From Streptosporangiaceae bacterium (lineage in GTDB: Bacteria > Actinomycetota > Actinomycetes > Streptosporangiales > Streptosporangiaceae): DNA of 22,913 nt. Shown here one piece after another: positions 1-7,092 of the stretch. Under the pieces are notes generated by a model. It did no database searches and was not told where the DNA came from. It saw only the letters and a list, made by a program, of their open reading frames with translations. How positions within the stretch are numbered: the stretch's first letter is position 1; each line of letters starts with the position of its first letter. The position numbers were made by a program, and so were the translations under genes. The stretch is taken from contig JASHTQ010000526.1 in NCBI GenBank assembly GCA_030040475.1, positions 1 through 22,913 on the forward strand, in the 5' to 3' direction.

Positions 1-1
1 G

Positions 2-1072
2 GCGGACGGGCGGCCCGGCGTTCGCGAGGCGGCGCTCGCCGCGCACGCGCGCCTGGTCGCGCACGTGCAGCGGGCGGCGGCGCAGGGCGACCCGGATCCC
101 GCGCTCGGCGGTACCGCTCTCGCCGCCCTGATGAGCAGCGCCGAGGCGCTTCCCGTTGACCTGGGCCGGCTTGCGGAGCAGGCCGACGGGGAAAGGGACC
201 GGCTGCACGCCCTGCTGGCCGAGGACTGCGCGCGGCTTGCGCCGGGGCGTCCCGCGCTCGAGGTGGCCCGCGAACTGGTCCGCGACCACCCCGACGGGCC
301 CGGGGTGATCGACGCGGCGAGGCTGTGGACCGAGCGAGCCATCGAGTTCACCAGGGAACACGACCTGGTCCCCTACCACGACGGCAGCTGCCTGGTCGGC
401 CTTGCGCCCGAGTCACGGCGGTGGGCGATGGCGATGATGTCGCCGGCCGCGCCCGGCGAGCCGGACGGGCCCTCGTGGTTCCACATCACGCCGCCCGAGG
501 AGTCCTGGCCCCAGCACGAGAAGGACGAGTGGCTGGAGGTGTTCAGCACCGCGACGCTGCCTGGCATCGCCGTGCACGAGGTGGCTCCCGGGCACTTCTC
601 CCACGGCCGGGCGCTGCGCAGGCTGACCTCTGAGGTCAGGCGCAACCTGCACTCCACCGCGTTCATCGAGGGCTGGGCGCACTACGCCGAGGAGCTCTGC
701 GTGGAGGAAGGCTTCTACGCCGACGATCCCAGGATCGCGATCGGCGTCTGGCTTGAGGCGCTGGTCCGGGTCACCAGGCTGGCGTGCGCGATCGGCGTTC
801 ATTCCGCGGGGATGACGGTCGCCGACGCGGCGCGCAGGTTCGAGGCGGATACTCACCTGGCGGGGCCCGCGGCGCTGTCCGAGGCCAGGCGCGCCACCTT
901 CGACCCGACCTACGGGCGGTACACCTGGGGCAAGCTCGAGCTGTTCAAGCTGCGCGAGCGGGCGAGGAAGGACTGGGGCGCCGGCTTCACGCTGCAGCGC
1001 TTCCACAAGGCCCTGATGGACCTGGGCTCACCCGCCCTGGGCCTGCTCGGCACGGCTGTCGACCGCGGCTGA
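2..1072 (+). CDS. DUF885 family protein (metallopeptidase-like), 5' end outside window
   Basis: The reading frame is open from base 2, so the N-terminus lies upstream of the window; about 356 C-terminal residues are present. The motif HEVAPGH (bases 570-590) is the HExxPGH-type signature of the DUF885 family. Downstream it has FIEGWAHYAEEL (the conserved EGWA.Y segment) and a YGRYTWGKLELFKLRERA helix near the end, both usual for the family. DUF885 proteins are generally regarded as zinc-metallopeptidase-like, with the two His and nearby Glu as ligand and catalytic candidates; the substrate is unknown. Nothing in the visible part suggests export, but the N-terminus is missing. It ends 46 bp before the next gene on the same strand. 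The family call is secure; the biochemical role is not. Confidence 0.85.
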   Translation, partial: ADGRPGVREAALAAHARLVAHVQRAAAQGDPDPALGGTALAALMSSAEALPVDLGRLAEQADGERDRLHALLAEDCARLAPGRPALEVARELVRDHPDGPGVIDAARLWTERAIEFTREHDLVPYHDGSCLVGLAPESRRWAMAMMSPAAPGEPDGPSWFHITPPEESWPQHEKDEWLEVFSTATLPGIAVHEVAPGHFSHGRALRRLTSEVRRNLHSTAFIEGWAHYAEELCVEEGFYADDPRIAIGVWLEALVRVTRLACAIGVHSAGMTVADAARRFEADTHLAGPAALSEARRATFDPTYGRYTWGKLELFKLRERARKDWGAGFTLQRFHKALMDLGSPALGLLGTAVDRG

Positions 1073-1118
1073 CCGATCCCGGCGCCGCCGGAATCGCGCC
1101 TGGGAGTAGCCTGGGGTC

Positions 1119-1595
1119 ATGCCGAGACTGAAGGCGCTTGGCATCGCGGGCGCCGCGGTGCTGGCGGCGATCGCGGTGACCGGCTGCGCGGCGGCCAACG
1201 CCGCCTCGTCGTCGCTCGCCGTCGCCAGCGCCTACGTGCCGCAGCCGACGAAGCCGGGCACGACGGTGGCGTACCTGGACATCCGCAACAACGGCGCCGC
1301 CGACCGGCTGATCGCCGTGCACACCAGCGTCGGCGGCACCGTGCGGTTCCGGGCACCGGTGTCCAGGGACGGCGGCGTGCTGATCATGCGGACCGTGCCG
1401 GACATCGTCATCCCGGCCGACACGATGGTGCAGCTCAACCCGGACCATGATTACCTGCTGATCACGGGCGCGGGCGCCATGCACGACGGCAAGGACATCA
1501 TGCTGCGGCTCACCTTTGCCAGCGGGAGCACGGTCACGGTCATCGCCATGGTCACCAACCCGCAGTCCGGCGGCGCGAGCTACTTCCTGAACTGA
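1119..1595 (+). CDS. PCu(A)C-like copper-chaperone-fold lipoprotein with degenerate metal site
   Basis: 158 residues. An N-terminal hydrophobic signal ends in the lipobox AVTGC, predicting lipidation at Cys23 and anchoring on the outer face of the membrane. The rest follows the PCu(A)C pattern: an AYVPQP start, TTVAYLDIRNNGAADRL, then MRTVPDIVIPADTMVQLNPDHDYLLITG and a final LRLTFASG strand. Family members bind Cu(I) through an H(M)x10Mx21HxM set. Only the Met of MRTV (Met90) appears kept. The first His/Met positions fall on VRF (76-78), and the HxM position reads YLL (112-114). It may bind copper poorly, bind something else, or be structural. It lies 46 bp after the DUF885 gene, possibly cotranscribed. 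The fold call is good; copper handling is doubtful. Confidence 0.72.
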   Translation: MPRLKALGIAGAAVLAAIAVTGCAAANAASSSLAVASAYVPQPTKPGTTVAYLDIRNNGAADRLIAVHTSVGGTVRFRAPVSRDGGVLIMRTVPDIVIPADTMVQLNPDHDYLLITGAGAMHDGKDIMLRLTFASGSTVTVIAMVTNPQSGGASYFLN

Positions 1596-1614
1596 CCGGC
1601 GGCTGGCCTGGGTA

Positions 1615-2457
1615 TCACTCCGCGGCGCTCCGGTCGGCCAGATCGGGGCCGTCCAGCTTGCCCACGCCGCCCACGGTGGGTGCCTTCAGCGGCGTGCGGT
1701 CGGTGTTGAAGTCCGGCCGCCAGTCCGGGAGGCTGACCAGTCCCGGCTCGACGAGGCTGAAGCCCTCGAACAGGTCCATGATCTGGACGCGCGACCTGAG
1801 CGTGAACGGCATCCTTGCCTGCGCGTAGGTCTGAGTGGTCTCGGCGAGCATCTCAGGGTCGGCGCCATCGGAGGTGCCGAGCGACACCGCCAGGTAGCTG
1901 CCGGGCGCCATCCGGTCGCGGAACCTCGCGACGATCCCCGGCGCGTCCTCGTCCAGGCTGATGAAGTGCAGCACGCTGAGCAGCAGCACCGCGACCGGCT
2001 CGGCGAAGTCGATGCACTCGGCCAGCGCCGCGTCGGCGAGCACCGCGTCCGGGTCGCGCACGTCGGCGCGGATCGTGATCACGCCGTCCCTGGTCGCAAG
2101 CAGGGCGTCGTTGTGCGCCACGACGATCGGGTCGTGGTCGACGTAGACGACGCGGGCGTCGGGGATGATCTCGCGGACCACCTCGTGCACGCTCGGCGAG
2201 GTCGGCAGGCCGCTGCCCAGGTCCAGATACTGCGCGATGCCCTGCTGCGCCATGAGCCGGACGGCGCGCAGCAGGAATCCGCGGTTGGCCAGCGACAGCC
2301 GTCTCGGCTCAAGCCTGGACTGCATGAGCTGCTCGGCGGCGGCGCGGTCGACGGCGAAGTTGTCCTTGCCGTAGAGCAGGTAGTCGTAGATCCTGGCGAC
2401 GCTCGGCCGGGTGACGTCGACGCCGTCGGGTACCCGCGGCTCGTGCTTCGTGGGCAT
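1615..2457 (-). CDS. SAM-dependent methyltransferase, PF04672 (DUF574) family
   Basis: 280 residues from the chosen ATG. The frame stays open to a start at 2508, but AAGGGG at 2464-2469 lies 6 nt before the ATG at 2457 and directly abuts the ATG at 2463, so 2457 fits best. Motif I is YLDLGSGLP (about residues 77-85), and the acidic loop after beta-2 is VYVDHDP (about 104-110); with the N-terminal RPSVARIYDYLLYGKDNF these are hallmarks of the actinobacterial PF04672 group. Such enzymes are numerous in actinomycetes and most have no known substrate; some sit in natural-product clusters. Upstream on the same strand is an XRE/MmyB regulator, a common pairing. Family is confident; substrate unknown. 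Confidence 0.9.
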   Translation of the reverse strand: MPTKHEPRVPDGVDVTRPSVARIYDYLLYGKDNFAVDRAAAEQLMQSRLEPRRLSLANRGFLLRAVRLMAQQGIAQYLDLGSGLPTSPSVHEVVREIIPDARVVYVDHDPIVVAHNDALLATRDGVITIRADVRDPDAVLADAALAECIDFAEPVAVLLLSVLHFISLDEDAPGIVARFRDRMAPGSYLAVSLGTSDGADPEMLAETTQTYAQARMPFTLRSRVQIMDLFEGFSLVEPGLVSLPDWRPDFNTDRTPLKAPTVGGVGKLDGPDLADRSAAE

Positions 2458-2493
2458 CGGCATCCCCTTAGATCGCGGCAGTGCCGGGGCGCA

Positions 2494-2512
2494 ACCGTTT
2501 GCAGCCAACGGT
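2494..2512. promoter_or_regulatory. Small inverted repeat upstream of the methyltransferase gene
   Basis: ACCGTT (2494-2499) and AACGGT (2507-2512) form a 6-bp dyad with a 7-nt spacer in the 93-bp gap between the XRE regulator and the methyltransferase gene. It lies about 25 bp upstream of the ribosome binding site. It could be an operator for the neighbouring regulator or chance in GC-rich DNA; no promoter hexamers are convincing. Confidence 0.25.
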
Positions 2513-2550
2513 ACAGCACTCGGTCTTGCCGCGGTGACGGGATGGCTGGA

Positions 2551-3465
2551 TTACGCCCTTGCGGAGGCGGCGGGCCGGGCCTGGCGGGAGGCCCCGGGCT
2601 GGCGGGTCAGCGGCATCCGGGAGCGGGTGTCAGCATCACGCGGGGTGTAGACGACGATGCGCGCCTCTGGCATGGCGGGGACGTCGAGTTCGCTGGCGGT
2701 CAGGCTGAGCCGGCCGGCCAGGGGGTGCAGGTAGGTGAGCGTGCGCTGCTCGGAGTCTGCGACCTCGTGACGCGCCCACAGGTCGGCGAACTCGCGGCTG
2801 AGGCAGGCCAGGCGGCGGATGTCCTCTTCCCAGTCCGGGTCGCCGAGGTGCGCGGCGTAGGCGGACCGCAGCCGCGCCACCATGTAGCGGACATGCCTGT
2901 CATACTCGGGGAACTTGGCGCGGGCGCTCGGCTCGGTGACGCAGCACCACAGGGTGTTCATGTGGATGCAGGGCATCGTGTGCCAATCCCAGAACAGCCC
3001 GTCGGCGGCGGCGTTCGACAGCAGGATGTCGAATCGGCTGTTGATCAGGCTGGCGGGCAGCGGGTCCAGCGAGTGCACGATCTCGTGGATGGTGTCCGGC
3101 ACCACGGTGCGCGTGCACTCGGTGCGCAGCGGCGTCGCCTCGGCCAGCCGGTACAGGTGCTCGCGCTCGGCGCGGTCCAGCCGCAGGGTGCGGGCCACCG
3201 CGTCCAGGACCTGCATGCTCGCGTTGATCTGGCGGCCCTGCTCCAGCCAGGTGTACCAGGTGACGCCGACGCCGGCCAGCAGGGCCAGCTCCTCACGGCG
3301 AAGCCCAGGCGTACGCCGCCGGGAACCCGCGGGCATGCCGAAGTCCCCGGGGCTCAGCCGGGCACGCCGTGCCTTCAGGAACTTGCCGAGCTCCGCGCGC
3401 CGCCTCTCCCCCGCTCGCGGCGATTCCTCATCCCTGGCGTGGTATGTGACCAAGAGCTCTTCCAA
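2551..3465 (-). CDS. XRE-family transcriptional regulator with MmyB-like ligand-binding domain
   Basis: 304 residues from a TTG start; GGAGAG lies 4 nt upstream and no better in-frame start follows before the DNA-binding domain. Residues about 25-100 form a Cro/C1-type helix-turn-helix: LGKFLKARRARLSP, then RTPGLRREELALLAGVGVTWYTWLEQGR, the recognisable PGLRREELA..AGVS..YY.RLEQGR pattern of this actinobacterial family. The remaining 200 residues match the MmyB-like (MLTR) PAS-like domain thought to bind a small hydrophobic ligand, with the usual FDILLSNAAADGLFWDW and YVARLR-type segments. It is cytoplasmic and usually represses a neighbouring enzyme gene. The methyltransferase gene 93 bp downstream is the obvious candidate target, though divergent control of the 3697 side is also possible. 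Confidence 0.9.
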   Translation of the reverse strand: MEELLVTYHARDEESPRAGERRRAELGKFLKARRARLSPGDFGMPAGSRRRTPGLRREELALLAGVGVTWYTWLEQGRQINASMQVLDAVARTLRLDRAEREHLYRLAEATPLRTECTRTVVPDTIHEIVHSLDPLPASLINSRFDILLSNAAADGLFWDWHTMPCIHMNTLWCCVTEPSARAKFPEYDRHVRYMVARLRSAYAAHLGDPDWEEDIRRLACLSREFADLWARHEVADSEQRTLTYLHPLAGRLSLTASELDVPAMPEARIVVYTPRDADTRSRMPLTRQPGASRQARPAASARA

Positions 3466-3696
3466 TCATCTCTCCGCTCGGGATCAAACGTAGCGGGGCC
3501 CACTGACATTTTCGGGCGCGTCCGCGGGCGGGGGGGGGGTGCACGACAGGATTGTTGAAGATGATCTTGCCTTGCCGCGGCCGCCCCGTGGCCAGCACGG
3601 CACGCCGAAGATCTAGGCTCGGACAGCAGGCAGGCCGCATCACTGCCAGCGACCGCCGGCGCAGCATCCGCCCGCCGTCTCATGCCAGGAGGACAC

Positions 3697-4101
3697 ATGC
3701 ACCGAGGCGAGGTCTGGTGGGCCAGGTTCGACGAGCCACGGCCTGTTGTGCTGCTGTCGGACGACGAGCCGTCCGGGTTCCGGGCAATGCAGGTCGTCGC
3801 CCCGGCGGACACCGACATCTCCGGCCTGGGGGCCGAAGTAGCAGTCGGCATCCAGGAAGGACTGCCCTTTGAAGGCGTGCTGCGCGTCGCGTTCCCCCGC
3901 CCGGGCTTTACCCCTTGCACCTGGCTGACCACCCTGAGCCGGGACGACCTGATCGAGCGGGCAGGCGCACTGTCCCCCGCAAAGCTCATCGAGATCGACG
4001 ATGCCCTCCGCGCCAGCGAACGGAGGACGGAATGGACCCCGGCCGCGGCGGCCAGATTCAGCGAGATCAAGGCTTCCCTCCGTCCTGAGGGACTCAAGTA
4101 G
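3697..4101 (+). CDS. PemK/MazF-like (type II toxin family) protein, no visible antitoxin
   Basis: 134 residues from the ATG at 3697, preceded by AGGAGG (3687-3692) at 4 nt; the in-frame ATG at 3682 has no such site. The N-terminus RGEVWWARFDEPRPVVLLS has the beta-hairpin RGDIWW...RPVVV pattern of the MazF/PemK barrel, and LRVAFPRPGFTPCTWLTTL matches the second conserved strand pair. Active family members are sequence-specific RNases. There is no small antitoxin gene directly before or after it: upstream is about 230 bp of non-coding DNA and downstream is the end of a convergent TIR gene. The C-terminal tail (SPAKLIEIDDALRASERR and beyond) is longer than in minimal MazF. It may be a solitary, domesticated or inactive member. 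Confidence 0.7.
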   Translation: MHRGEVWWARFDEPRPVVLLSDDEPSGFRAMQVVAPADTDISGLGAEVAVGIQEGLPFEGVLRVAFPRPGFTPCTWLTTLSRDDLIERAGALSPAKLIEIDDALRASERRTEWTPAAAARFSEIKASLRPEGLK

Positions 4102-4156
4102 ACGAGAAGGAACGGACACCCCGCTGATCAGGTCGATCTTGTCCAGACAACCGACG

Positions 4157-4603
4157 CTAGCGCACTGATCCTTCGATCTGGTCTACCAGTTTGCCCCATA
4201 GCAAGTCGAAGAAGCCGTCATATGTGCCATCAGGCGTCTCCCTTCCAAACGAGCTATAGTCGGTCACGTCAACTACAGCCTGGCCGCGCTCTTTGTTGAA
4301 TTTCGGTGTGGCGAAGCCGTCTCCCAGTTTGACGGCTGTCATCATGGCCGAAGCGAACTCGTCCATCGGAATGGGCTTAGCGAGATAGTCTGAAGATAGA
4401 AAAGGGACGAAGAAGCGCGTCTGTGAACTGTAGGTGCGCCGTTGCTCCTGAATGAAGTTTTTGCCCCACCAATCATTGGTTTTGTCTTCGTCGAAGAAGA
4501 CCCGCAGCCCTTTCGCCTTGCACGCGGCGACGGTCTCCCGCACGTACCCGCGCTGCTCCCCGGCGAACGAAACCGCAATATCGTATATTTGATTCGAGTT
4601 CAT
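4157..4603 (-). CDS. Orphan TIR-domain protein, low-GC accessory gene
   Basis: 148 residues. The N-terminus YDIAVSFAGEQRGYV is TIR box 1. RVFFDEDKTNDWWGKNF supplies the beta-B/BB-loop region and TRFFVPFLSSDYLAKPIPMDEF the beta-C strand and following helix, with Glu82 the candidate NADase glutamate by position. Bacterial TIR proteins are commonly NAD+-consuming effectors of antiphage systems, but they need a sensor, and none (SIR2, SLOG, ThsB/ThsA, prokaryotic Argonaute, STING) is encoded nearby. The C-terminal third, from GDGFATPK on, departs from the usual beta-D/beta-E pattern and may be short. Base composition is visibly lower in GC than every flanking gene, with AT-rich codons, so it was probably acquired recently. 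The RBS is weak (TAGGATT). Confidence 0.75.
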   Translation of the reverse strand: MNSNQIYDIAVSFAGEQRGYVRETVAACKAKGLRVFFDEDKTNDWWGKNFIQEQRRTYSSQTRFFVPFLSSDYLAKPIPMDEFASAMMTAVKLGDGFATPKFNKERGQAVVDVTDYSSFGRETPDGTYDGFFDLLWGKLVDQIEGSVR

Positions 4604-4668
4604 AATCCTACTCTACTATCTTTGGGGCTACTGCTCAGCTGGGTCTAGCCAGCGCGCAGCCTATCTGT

Positions 4669-5058
4669 TTACATGGATTCGCACGTGCCGAGCCCGGCAT
4701 CCCGCGGGGCGGAGCCGTGCCCGCAGGCCGTGCAGTGGTACCAGGCGCGGGGCAGCGTGACCGGGCCCAGGACGGTGTCGATGACCTTGTCCCGGTGGGA
4801 GATGAACTCCGCCAGGTGCCCGTTCCCGCACTCCAGCCGGGTGCCGCGGAACCCCGGGTCGGCGGCCAGCAGTTCCCCGGGCATGCCGGCCCCGAGCTTC
4901 AGCAGTCCGGCCCGGATCACCGTCTCCGCCGCCTCCAGCCCGGTATCCCCGCGGCCCAGGGACCTGGCAGCCTCCGCGGCCAGCCGCGTGATCTCAGCGG
5001 CCCGGTCCTCCGCGAGTGCCTTCAGGAGCCCCTTTTTCCCCCTCCCGTCCCGGAGCCC
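4669..5058 (-). pseudogene. ISKra4-type transposase, N-terminal fragment
   Basis: The in-frame stretch from 5058 down to the stop at 4669 reads like the N-terminal region of ISKra4-family transposases: GLLKALAEDRAAEITRL, VIRAGLLKLGAGMPGELLAAD, ECGNGHLAEFISHRDK, DTVLGPVTLPRAWYHC and the zinc-ribbon-like CTACGHG followed by APRDAGLG. After that the match stops abruptly (GTCESM then TAA), so the DDE catalytic domain is missing; the break lies near 4675-4685. About 120 residues remain of a protein normally several times longer. It abuts the upstream side of the TIR gene, so the deletion or insertion that cut the element may be the event that brought that gene in. Confidence 0.75.
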
Positions 5059-5326
5059 TCATCGCCGGCCTCGCCCGGCATGACCGGGCGCGCGTCGCAG
5101 ACCGCAGGTGCCGGGTCCGTGTCCGGCCCCCGGCCCGGCGGCTCAGGTTGTACTGCGGGCCATGGCCCGGGTGACCCGGCGCCGCGCATGCGCAGTTGCG
5201 CTTCCCGCACTTGCGGCGCACCTCGTTCAGCGCCCCCGGCCGGAAATCCCCGACCCGGCTCAGCTCCTGATATAGCTCAGCCCGCCGTCGTTCCAGTTCC
5301 GGCAGCTCACCCGGTTCGTCCGGCAC
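5022..5326 (-). pseudogene. ISKra4-associated DUF6788-type ORF, internally deleted and frameshifted
   Basis: A GTG start at 5326 has AGGAGG 5 nt upstream. The frame opens with ELERRRAELYQELSRVGDF, then NEVRRKCGKRNCACA and HPGHGPQYNLSRRAGGRTRT, the pattern of the small protein carried upstream of ISKra4 transposases (DUF6788; function unknown, CxxxxCxC metal-binding-like cysteines). Near 5105 the similarity jumps to another frame that reads AVCDARPVMPGEAGDEG and stops at 5022, so several tens of codons seem to be deleted. The end of that second frame holds G GGA AAA (5040-5034), which would by -1 slippage enter the transposase frame. The naming of the family is from memory; the decayed state is seen directly. 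Confidence 0.65.
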
Positions 5327-5338
5327 CGAAGCCTCCTG

Positions 5339-5363
5339 ATCTGAGTATGCACCTCACTCAGAT
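5339..5363. promoter_or_regulatory. Inverted repeat in leader of the IS-derived ORF
   Basis: ATCTGAGT (5339-5346) and ACTCAGAT (5356-5363) are exact inverted copies with a 9-nt spacer, just upstream of the AGGAGG and GTG start at 5326. It could form a hairpin in the element's 5' leader, limiting translation or read-through transcription, or be an operator or transposase site. The outer IS end probably lies a little further out (about 5390-5400) but I cannot define it without the partner end. Confidence 0.4.
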
Positions 5364-5430
5364 TAGTTCCGCAACCAGCTACAACCCAGAACCCCTACGA
5401 ATGTGTCGCACACCCGCGGGCGGGGTGGGA

Positions 5431-5922
5431 TCAGCTCTCCGAGCGGATGTCGTAGTCGTCCTCTTCTACCACGTGCATCGCGGCCTCCTCGGCGGTCGCG
5501 GCGCCTCCCGAGATGCCGACGTCGCGCGCCACGAGGTCCTCCTCCTCGTCGGGGTGGGCGCCCTCGTCCTCGGCGACCAGGCGGCCGGCACGAGGGTCGG
5601 GGCCGTCGTCGAGCAGCAGGCCGTCGACATCCTCCTCGCCCGCGTCCTCGTCGTCCTCGACGGCCTGTTCGTCCTCGTCGTCCTCGTCGTCCAGGTCCCA
5701 GGAAGTGTCGGGTTCCTCCTCGTCGAGGAGCTGGTCGAGGGACTCGCCCTCCTCCTGCTCCTCGGCGGTGGTGCCGTACCTGATCCCGGCCGACCAGCGG
5801 TCGGGAGTGGCAACCCCGCGGTCGAGGGGATCGTCGCCGAGCCTGCCGTCCAGCGTGTCGTAGGAGTCCTCGACCTCGTAGTCCTCAAGGTCCTCCGACT
5901 CATGGCGCTTCTCGTCGGGCAT
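5431..5922 (-). CDS. DUF5709 family acidic protein
   Basis: 163 residues, strongly acidic, with Asp/Glu runs in the centre (DDEDDEDEQAVEDDEDAGEEDVDG) that make up a disordered linker. Conserved blocks flank it: DRGVATPDRWSAGIRYGTTAEEQEEGESLDQLLDEEEPD at the N-side and RAGRLVAEDEGAHPDEEEDLVARDVG, GGAATAEEAAMHV at the C-side, all typical of the actinobacterial DUF5709 family. No enzyme motif, signal peptide or membrane segment is present; function is unknown. ATG start with GAGGAG 7 nt upstream. It is transcribed divergently from the hydrolase gene at 5999, with a 76-bp gap that must hold both promoters. Confidence 0.88.
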   Translation of the reverse strand: MPDEKRHESEDLEDYEVEDSYDTLDGRLGDDPLDRGVATPDRWSAGIRYGTTAEEQEEGESLDQLLDEEEPDTSWDLDDEDDEDEQAVEDDEDAGEEDVDGLLLDDGPDPRAGRLVAEDEGAHPDEEEDLVARDVGISGGAATAEEAAMHVVEEDDYDIRSES

Positions 5923-5998
5923 CTGCCAGCTCCTCTCGACTCCTGACCCGTAGTAACCTTACGACGCCGTGCGCGCGGGTCGCCCCCGAGGAGGAGCA

Positions 5999-7072
5999 AT
6001 GGACAAGCTGCTGCCAGGCGTCAACTCGCAGCGAGTAGGCACCGACCGGCTGACGGTGGCCGTGCTTTCGGTGACCGGGCTCTCGGTGACCGGGCGCGGC
6101 GGCCCGGCGGTGCTGTTCGTGCACGGCAACGTCTCGTCGTCGCTGTTCTGGCAGCCGACCATGCTGGCGCTGCCGGAGGAATACCGGCCGCTGGCGATCG
6201 ACCTGCGCGGGTTCGGTGAGACCGACCCCGAACCCGTGGACGCCACCCGCGGGCTGCGCGACTACTCCGACGACCTGGGCGCCGCGATCGACGCCCTCGG
6301 CCTGGACCTCGTGCACCTGGTGGGCTGGAGCATGGGCGGCGGGGTGGTGCTGCAGTACCTGGTGGACCGGCCGGGAACGCACCGGGTCGCGTCGCTGACC
6401 CTGGTGGATCCGGTGTCGCCGCTCGGGTTCGGCGGCACGAAGGGAATCGACGGCATGCTGTGCGACCCGTACGGGGCGGGCTCGGGCGGGGGGGCGGGCA
6501 ACCCGGAGTTCGTGGAGCGGCTGGCGGGCCGGGACCGGACCGCCGACAGCGTGCTCTCGCCGCGGCAGGTGCTGCTGGCGCACTACGTCAAGCCGCCGCA
6601 CGTGCCGGAGCACCTGGACATCTTCGTGGAGTCCATGCTGTCCACCAGGCTCGGCGACGACTTCTACCCGGGCGACTCGCGTCCCGTGGCCGCCTGGCCG
6701 GGCTTCGCGCCCGGCGACCGCGGCGTGCTCAACACGATGGCGCCCACCCACTTCAGGATCGCCGACCTCTCCGGGGTGCAGCCCAAGCCGCCGGTGCTGT
6801 GGCTGCGCGGCGCGGACGACGTCATCGTCTCCGACACCTCCCTGTACGACCTTGCCTACCTGGGCTCCATCGGCGCGATCCCCGGCTGGCCGGGCGATCA
6901 GGCCTGGCCACCGCAGCCCATGGTGGCGCAGACCCGGGCCGTGCTCGGCGGCTACGCGGCGGCGGGCGGCCGGTACCGCGAGGTGGTGATCGAGGACTCC
7001 GGCCACGGGCCGCACCTGGACCAGCCGGACAGGTTCCGCGCCGAACTGGCCGCTCACCTGGCCGAGGCGTAG
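5999..7072 (+). CDS. Alpha/beta-fold hydrolase
   Basis: 357 residues from the ATG at 5999, which has a GAGGAGGAG run just upstream; an in-frame start at 5969 lies before that RBS and is unlikely. Oxyanion-hole motif HGN at 42-44, nucleophile elbow GWSMGG with Ser111, acid Asp at 273/274 in LRGADD, and His336 in DSGHGPHLDQP complete a classical triad. The cap between about 145 and 260 is large, suiting a sizeable hydrophobic ester or amide, but no substrate can be read. It has no signal peptide. The stop is 20 bp before the GTG of the aldo/keto reductase gene, so the two are probably one transcript. Confidence 0.88.
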   Translation: MDKLLPGVNSQRVGTDRLTVAVLSVTGLSVTGRGGPAVLFVHGNVSSSLFWQPTMLALPEEYRPLAIDLRGFGETDPEPVDATRGLRDYSDDLGAAIDALGLDLVHLVGWSMGGGVVLQYLVDRPGTHRVASLTLVDPVSPLGFGGTKGIDGMLCDPYGAGSGGGAGNPEFVERLAGRDRTADSVLSPRQVLLAHYVKPPHVPEHLDIFVESMLSTRLGDDFYPGDSRPVAAWPGFAPGDRGVLNTMAPTHFRIADLSGVQPKPPVLWLRGADDVIVSDTSLYDLAYLGSIGAIPGWPGDQAWPPQPMVAQTRAVLGGYAAAGGRYREVVIEDSGHGPHLDQPDRFRAELAAHLAEA

Positions 7073-7092
7073 ACCGGGCAGGAGTGGGCACG

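Noticed and set aside
1966..3558. 530-codon plus-strand open frame
   Set aside because: It lies antisense to both the methyltransferase and XRE regulator genes, which have clear family motifs; the frame itself has none.
3552..3696. Possible antitoxin ORF before the PemK-like gene
   Set aside because: The frame opening at 3552 runs on out of phase inside the PemK-like gene, is Arg-rich and has no antitoxin motif.
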